Shown piece after piece: positions 61,594 to 64,000 of a stretch of 64,000 nt of DNA. Below the pieces are notes generated by a model, which worked only from the letters and a program-made list of their open reading frames with translations, had not been told where the DNA came from and ran no database searches. Within the stretch, counting starts at the first letter, position 1; each line of letters opens with the position of its first letter. The translations under genes were made by a program, and so were the position numbers. This DNA is from Streptomyces sp. NRRL WC-3742. GTDB lineage: Bacteria > Actinomycetota > Actinomycetes > Streptomycetales > Streptomycetaceae. The stretch spans positions 60,279-124,278 of the forward strand of contig NZ_JOCF01000056.1 of the NCBI RefSeq assembly GCF_000720635.1, in the 5' to 3' direction.

Positions 61594-62136
61594 ATGCCGT
61601 CGGTCGTGGGGCTGCTGGAACAGCGTGAGTTGGCTGCTCGCCGTCGTGTGGACGCGTTGCGGGAGGAGGCGGACCGTATCCAGGCTGAGCTGGTCGCGGC
61701 CGAGCTGGAGTGGAACGAGTGCGTCATCGCCCGTTCACGCGTCGGCGAGGTGTTGTCTCCGGACGAAGGAGACAGCGTCGGCCCAAACGCCACTGAGGAG
61801 CCGTCGGATCGCGGTGAACCGCCCGCGCTGCCTGCATCTTCGAGGTCGGCGAGGCTGAAGTCGGTGGTGCCGATGTGGCGCGCGGGGCTGGCCTGGTCGG
61901 CACTGTCGGCGGACTACTGGCGCATCGTGCAGGCTCGCGGACCGGGACCGGGACCGGGACCGGCTCGGCCAAGGACCGCTGACCTGGCAGGAAATGGCCG
62001 GCTGCTTCGGCCTGGACCCGGTGCCCGCGAAGATCGAGGCGTTGAGGTCGAAGGCGAAGCGGCTGACAGCGCGCGGCGGCGATCTGGGCCAGCAGAACCT
62101 GCCCGGCGGCGCGGTCGCCGATGTCCGCGGCGGTGA
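61594..62136 (+). pseudogene. Frameshifted mobile-element-associated ORF with a hexanucleotide repeat
   Basis: ATG 61594 (GGGAGG upstream) opens SVVGLLEQRELAARRRVDAL, REEADRIQAELVAAELEWNE and IARSRVGEVL, a coiled-coil sequence of a type I recall next to streptomycete transposases. Near 61935 the protein-like frame shifts: LADRDRDRDRLGQGPLTWQE, then MAGCFGLDPVPAKIEALRSK and AKRLTARG. The shift sits beside four GACCGG units (61940-61963) that encode Asp-Arg repeats. The original frame continues as a Gly-Pro repeat and is unlikely to be functional. Confidence 0.6.
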
Positions 62137-62145
62137 CCCCGCGCC

Positions 62146-62601
62146 ATGGCCGACTGCGCGGAGCGCTACGCCGAGCGCCCGAACACCGCGTACCGGGACT
62201 TCGGAGGCGAGGGCAACGGCGGGGACTGCACGAACTTCATCAGCCAGGCGCTGCGGGCCGGCGGCTGGCAGGACAAGCCGGGCTGGTACCGCGACTACCA
62301 CAACTGGTGGTACCACAGCGCCAACCAGACGTGGAGCTGGGCCAACGCGAACCACTGGGGCAGCTTCGCCGTCTCCAGCGGCCGCACCCGCAACCTGTCG
62401 AACGTCTGGCAGATCGGCCTGTCCGACATCCTCCAGGTCAAGGGCCGCGGGGGCACGGTGAAGACGCACAGCACCATCGTCCACAAGGTCGTGAACGGGA
62501 TGCCGTACCTCGCCTATCACACCAACAACCGGAAGAACGTCTCGCTGTCCGAGTTCCTGCGGGCCTGGCCGGGCGGGACGTTCTACGCGTACCGCACCTG
62601 A
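62146..62601 (+). pseudogene. Amidase_6-type domain, probably 5'-truncated
   Basis: 151 residues. AERYAERPNTAYRDFGGEGN and GGDCTNFISQALRAGGWQD give the catalytic Cys of the putative amidase domain (PF12671). WYHSANQTWSWANANHWGSF follows, and the His lies in VKTHSTIVHKVVNG. Intact members carry a signal peptide and a longer N-terminus because they act on the cell wall. Here the frame begins directly in the domain, next to the mobile-element debris, so the 5' end is probably lost. ATG 62146 has no good ribosome site. Confidence 0.7.
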
Positions 62602-62663
62602 GCCGTCAGGGTGGGCGGGGCGCTCCCGCCCATCACTCAGTGAGAAGCGAGAGAGGGAGGCAG

Positions 62664-63122
62664 ATGCTCGGTCGACGGACTTTCCTCGCCGCCACCGGCG
62701 TGGTCATCGCGGCGGTGGCCGCCGGCTGCGGGTCCTCGCCGAAACCCGCCGACCCGGCGGAGTTGGAGCCCTGGTTCCGCCGGTACATCGACCTGCTCAA
62801 CGCACAGGACCACCAGGGGCTCGCCAGACACCTCGACAACAACGCGGAGCACCCGAGCCAGGAAGCGGCCGACGATGCCGCCCTTCGCGTCACGCGGTAC
62901 GGCGGCCGGGGCATGGCAGTGCAGAAATTCGTCACCGCCAAGACCTTCCCCGAGACCTATCAGGCCACCATCACGGTCACGTCCCAGACCGGCAAGCCCG
63001 AGGTGCTCATCGAGACCATCCGCTGGGTCCCCGAGAAGGCGCGGTGGTACCTCAACGAGCTGAACCCCAGGTCGACCCCGCCGCCCTCCGGGGCGGCCAG
63101 CATCGAGCGCCCGTCCAACTAG
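62664..63122 (+). CDS. Small predicted lipoprotein
   Basis: 152 residues from ATG 62664 with GAGAGGGAGG upstream. The signal LGRRTFLAATGVVIAAVAAG ends in a lipobox AAGC (Cys near 22), with a twin-arginine start. The mature part (WFRRYIDLLNAQDHQGLARH, YQATITVTSQTGKPEVLIET) could be an NTF2-like fold. Function unknown. Confidence 0.8.
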   Translation: MLGRRTFLAATGVVIAAVAAGCGSSPKPADPAELEPWFRRYIDLLNAQDHQGLARHLDNNAEHPSQEAADDAALRVTRYGGRGMAVQKFVTAKTFPETYQATITVTSQTGKPEVLIETIRWVPEKARWYLNELNPRSTPPPSGAASIERPSN

Positions 63123-63125
63123 GGC

Positions 63126-63412
63126 TTGTCCGCCCGATCATGTGACTGTCACCTGCTTTTGTGGTCGGCGGACGGGACATGGGAACGGCTGCTCCAGCAG
63201 GTCCGGGCCGAAGGCGACGCGGCCGGCGACATCGACTGGGACATCTCGGTCGACTCCACGATCGTGCGGGCCCACCAGCACGCGGCAGGCGCCCGCACCG
63301 ACCGGCCACCGGCCCTGGCCCCAAAGGGGGCTGGACCCGGGGAACACCAGGACGAGACGCCGTGGCAGGGCCTCGGCCGCTCGCGCGGCGGCTTCACCAC
63401 CAAGGGCCATCC
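63126..63412 (+). mobile_element. IS5-family transposase fragment
   Basis: The plus strand reads GTWERLLQQVRAEGDAAGDI, DWDISVDSTIVRAHQHAAGA and GRSRGGFTTK, the region around the first catalytic Asp (VDSTIVRAHQHAAGA) of IS5-type transposases. Both ends are missing: the sequence stops at GGFTTKGH, where intact copies continue into the second catalytic segment. It belongs to a different lineage from the AAGCTTGTTGCAGA elements. Confidence 0.85.
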
Positions 63413-63424
63413 GCGTGGGGTGTG

Positions 63425-64000
63425 TCAGGGGGTGGTGTTGGCTGTGATGCTGCTGGTGGGGGTGTTCCAGCCTGTGATGCGCAGGTGGGGGGTGGTGCCG
63501 GTGAGGTCGATGGTGCGGACGGTGGCGGTGATGGTGGTGGTTTCGCCGGGCCAGAGGCTGACCTGGTTGTCGGTCCAGGTGACGGGCAGCACCGGGTTGT
63601 TGTCCTCGTCGACGAGGTGGACGTCGGTGAGGAGGGCGGGGGTGTTGCCGGTGCCGGTGTTGGTGAGTGTGACGGTGACCTTGGTGGTGTCGCCGGTGTT
63701 CGCGCTGGTGGCTGTGGCGGAGATTTGGGCCTGGGCGAGCTGGTTCAGTCCGGTCAGGCTCCCGTAGGAGGCGGTGGGGGGTTTCGGCCCGCCCTCGTAG
63801 TCGCCGAGGACGTCGGGCTTGGTGGAGTGCCAGTAGACGTTGCGGCTGACCTCGTTGCCGGTGGGGTCGGTGAGGGTGAGCTTGGCGAGGTAGGTGGTGT
63901 CCAGGTCCGGGACGTCCTCGGGGATGGTGAGGGCTTCCGCCTTGCCGCCGTCGCCGGGGACGGATGAGACGGTGGCGTCCTTGTGGAACCGGGGGGTGCC
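63425..64000 (-). CDS. C-terminus of a GH2-type exo-beta-D-glucosaminidase-like enzyme (partial)
   Basis: The last 191 residues of a minus-strand gene that continues past the right edge. RNVYWHSTKPDVLGDYEGGP, YGSLTGLNQLAQAQISATAT, VTVTLTNTGTGNTPALLTDV, VLPVTWTDNQVSLWPGETTT and the end HLRITGWNTPTSSIT match the C-terminal immunoglobulin-like domains of exo-beta-D-glucosaminidase (CsxA-type) in GH2. Full-length enzymes are secreted and degrade chitosan from the non-reducing end. The catalytic domain is outside the window, so the exact specificity is inferred. Confidence 0.85.
   Translation of the reverse strand, partial: GTPRFHKDATVSSVPGDGGKAEALTIPEDVPDLDTTYLAKLTLTDPTGNEVSRNVYWHSTKPDVLGDYEGGPKPPTASYGSLTGLNQLAQAQISATATSANTGDTTKVTVTLTNTGTGNTPALLTDVHLVDEDNNPVLPVTWTDNQVSLWPGETTTITATVRTIDLTGTTPHLRITGWNTPTSSITANTTP

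Overview
The window looks like a chromosome segment from a Streptomyces- or Kitasatospora-type actinomycete. The GC content is very high, there are long GTG/TTG-initiated operons with 4-nt stop/start overlaps, and typical streptomycete families are present (DUF397/XRE/ATPase sets, S53 peptidase, HutC regulator, SUKH-like proteins). It starts inside a ricin-lectin gene and ends inside a glycoside hydrolase family 2 gene. No tRNA, rRNA, CRISPR array or phage was seen.

The centre (about 3.5-42.3 kb) is a contiguous zinc-acquisition island. A long minus-strand operon (30283 down to 5515) encodes a salicylate-primed siderophore-type assembly line. It has a two-module NRPS with an aryl carrier protein, a saccharopine-dehydrogenase-like protein, a thiazolinyl imine reductase fused to a methyltransferase, a VOC protein, an FAD oxidase, a second NRPS with a thioesterase, salicylate synthase, salicyl-AMP ligase and an IrtAB/YbtPQ-type ABC pair. 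A divergent MFS exporter shares its promoter. A second minus-strand operon (37886-32121) encodes an oligopeptide/nickel-type importer, with one permease and both ATPases fused, plus a type II thioesterase. A plus-strand operon (38202-42291) encodes a ZnuABC-type zinc importer with two permeases and a Fur-family regulator best called Zur. A permease/TIGR03943 pair (3538-5450) closes the island. Five near-palindromic 15-bp sites of the form TGAAAAT-N-ATTTTCA lie at 5475, 30361, 37936, 38071 and 38110, in front of every one of these transcription units. The simplest reading is that one Zur protein controls synthesis, export and uptake of a zinc-binding metallophore together with classical zinc import. 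The layout resembles the Zur-controlled coelibactin cluster of S. coelicolor. Residue codes predict salicylate, then Thr (or Ser), Cys and Cys. Two genes have apparent internal deletions: one ABC subunit has lost its Walker A region out of frame, and the ligase has lost about 30 residues in frame.

Downstream of zur (42.3-54.7 kb) is a patchwork. Three remnants of one IS5-type element family share the terminal sequence AAGCTTGTTGCAGA. Among them are a P-loop kinase, an SDR, three tandem DUF397 genes with their XRE regulator and ATPase, unknown streptomycete proteins, an IMP-cyclohydrolase-like protein, a PAP2 phosphatase and two SUKH-like proteins.

From 54.8 to 61.2 kb a HutC-type regulator sits between deoC and an operon of zinc alcohol dehydrogenase, MFS transporter, six-hairpin glycosidase and Gfo/Idh/MocA oxidoreductase. 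This is probably a sugar-derivative catabolic locus. The right end holds IS-related debris, a truncated amidase, a small lipoprotein, a transposase fragment and the C-terminus of a probable exo-beta-glucosaminidase.
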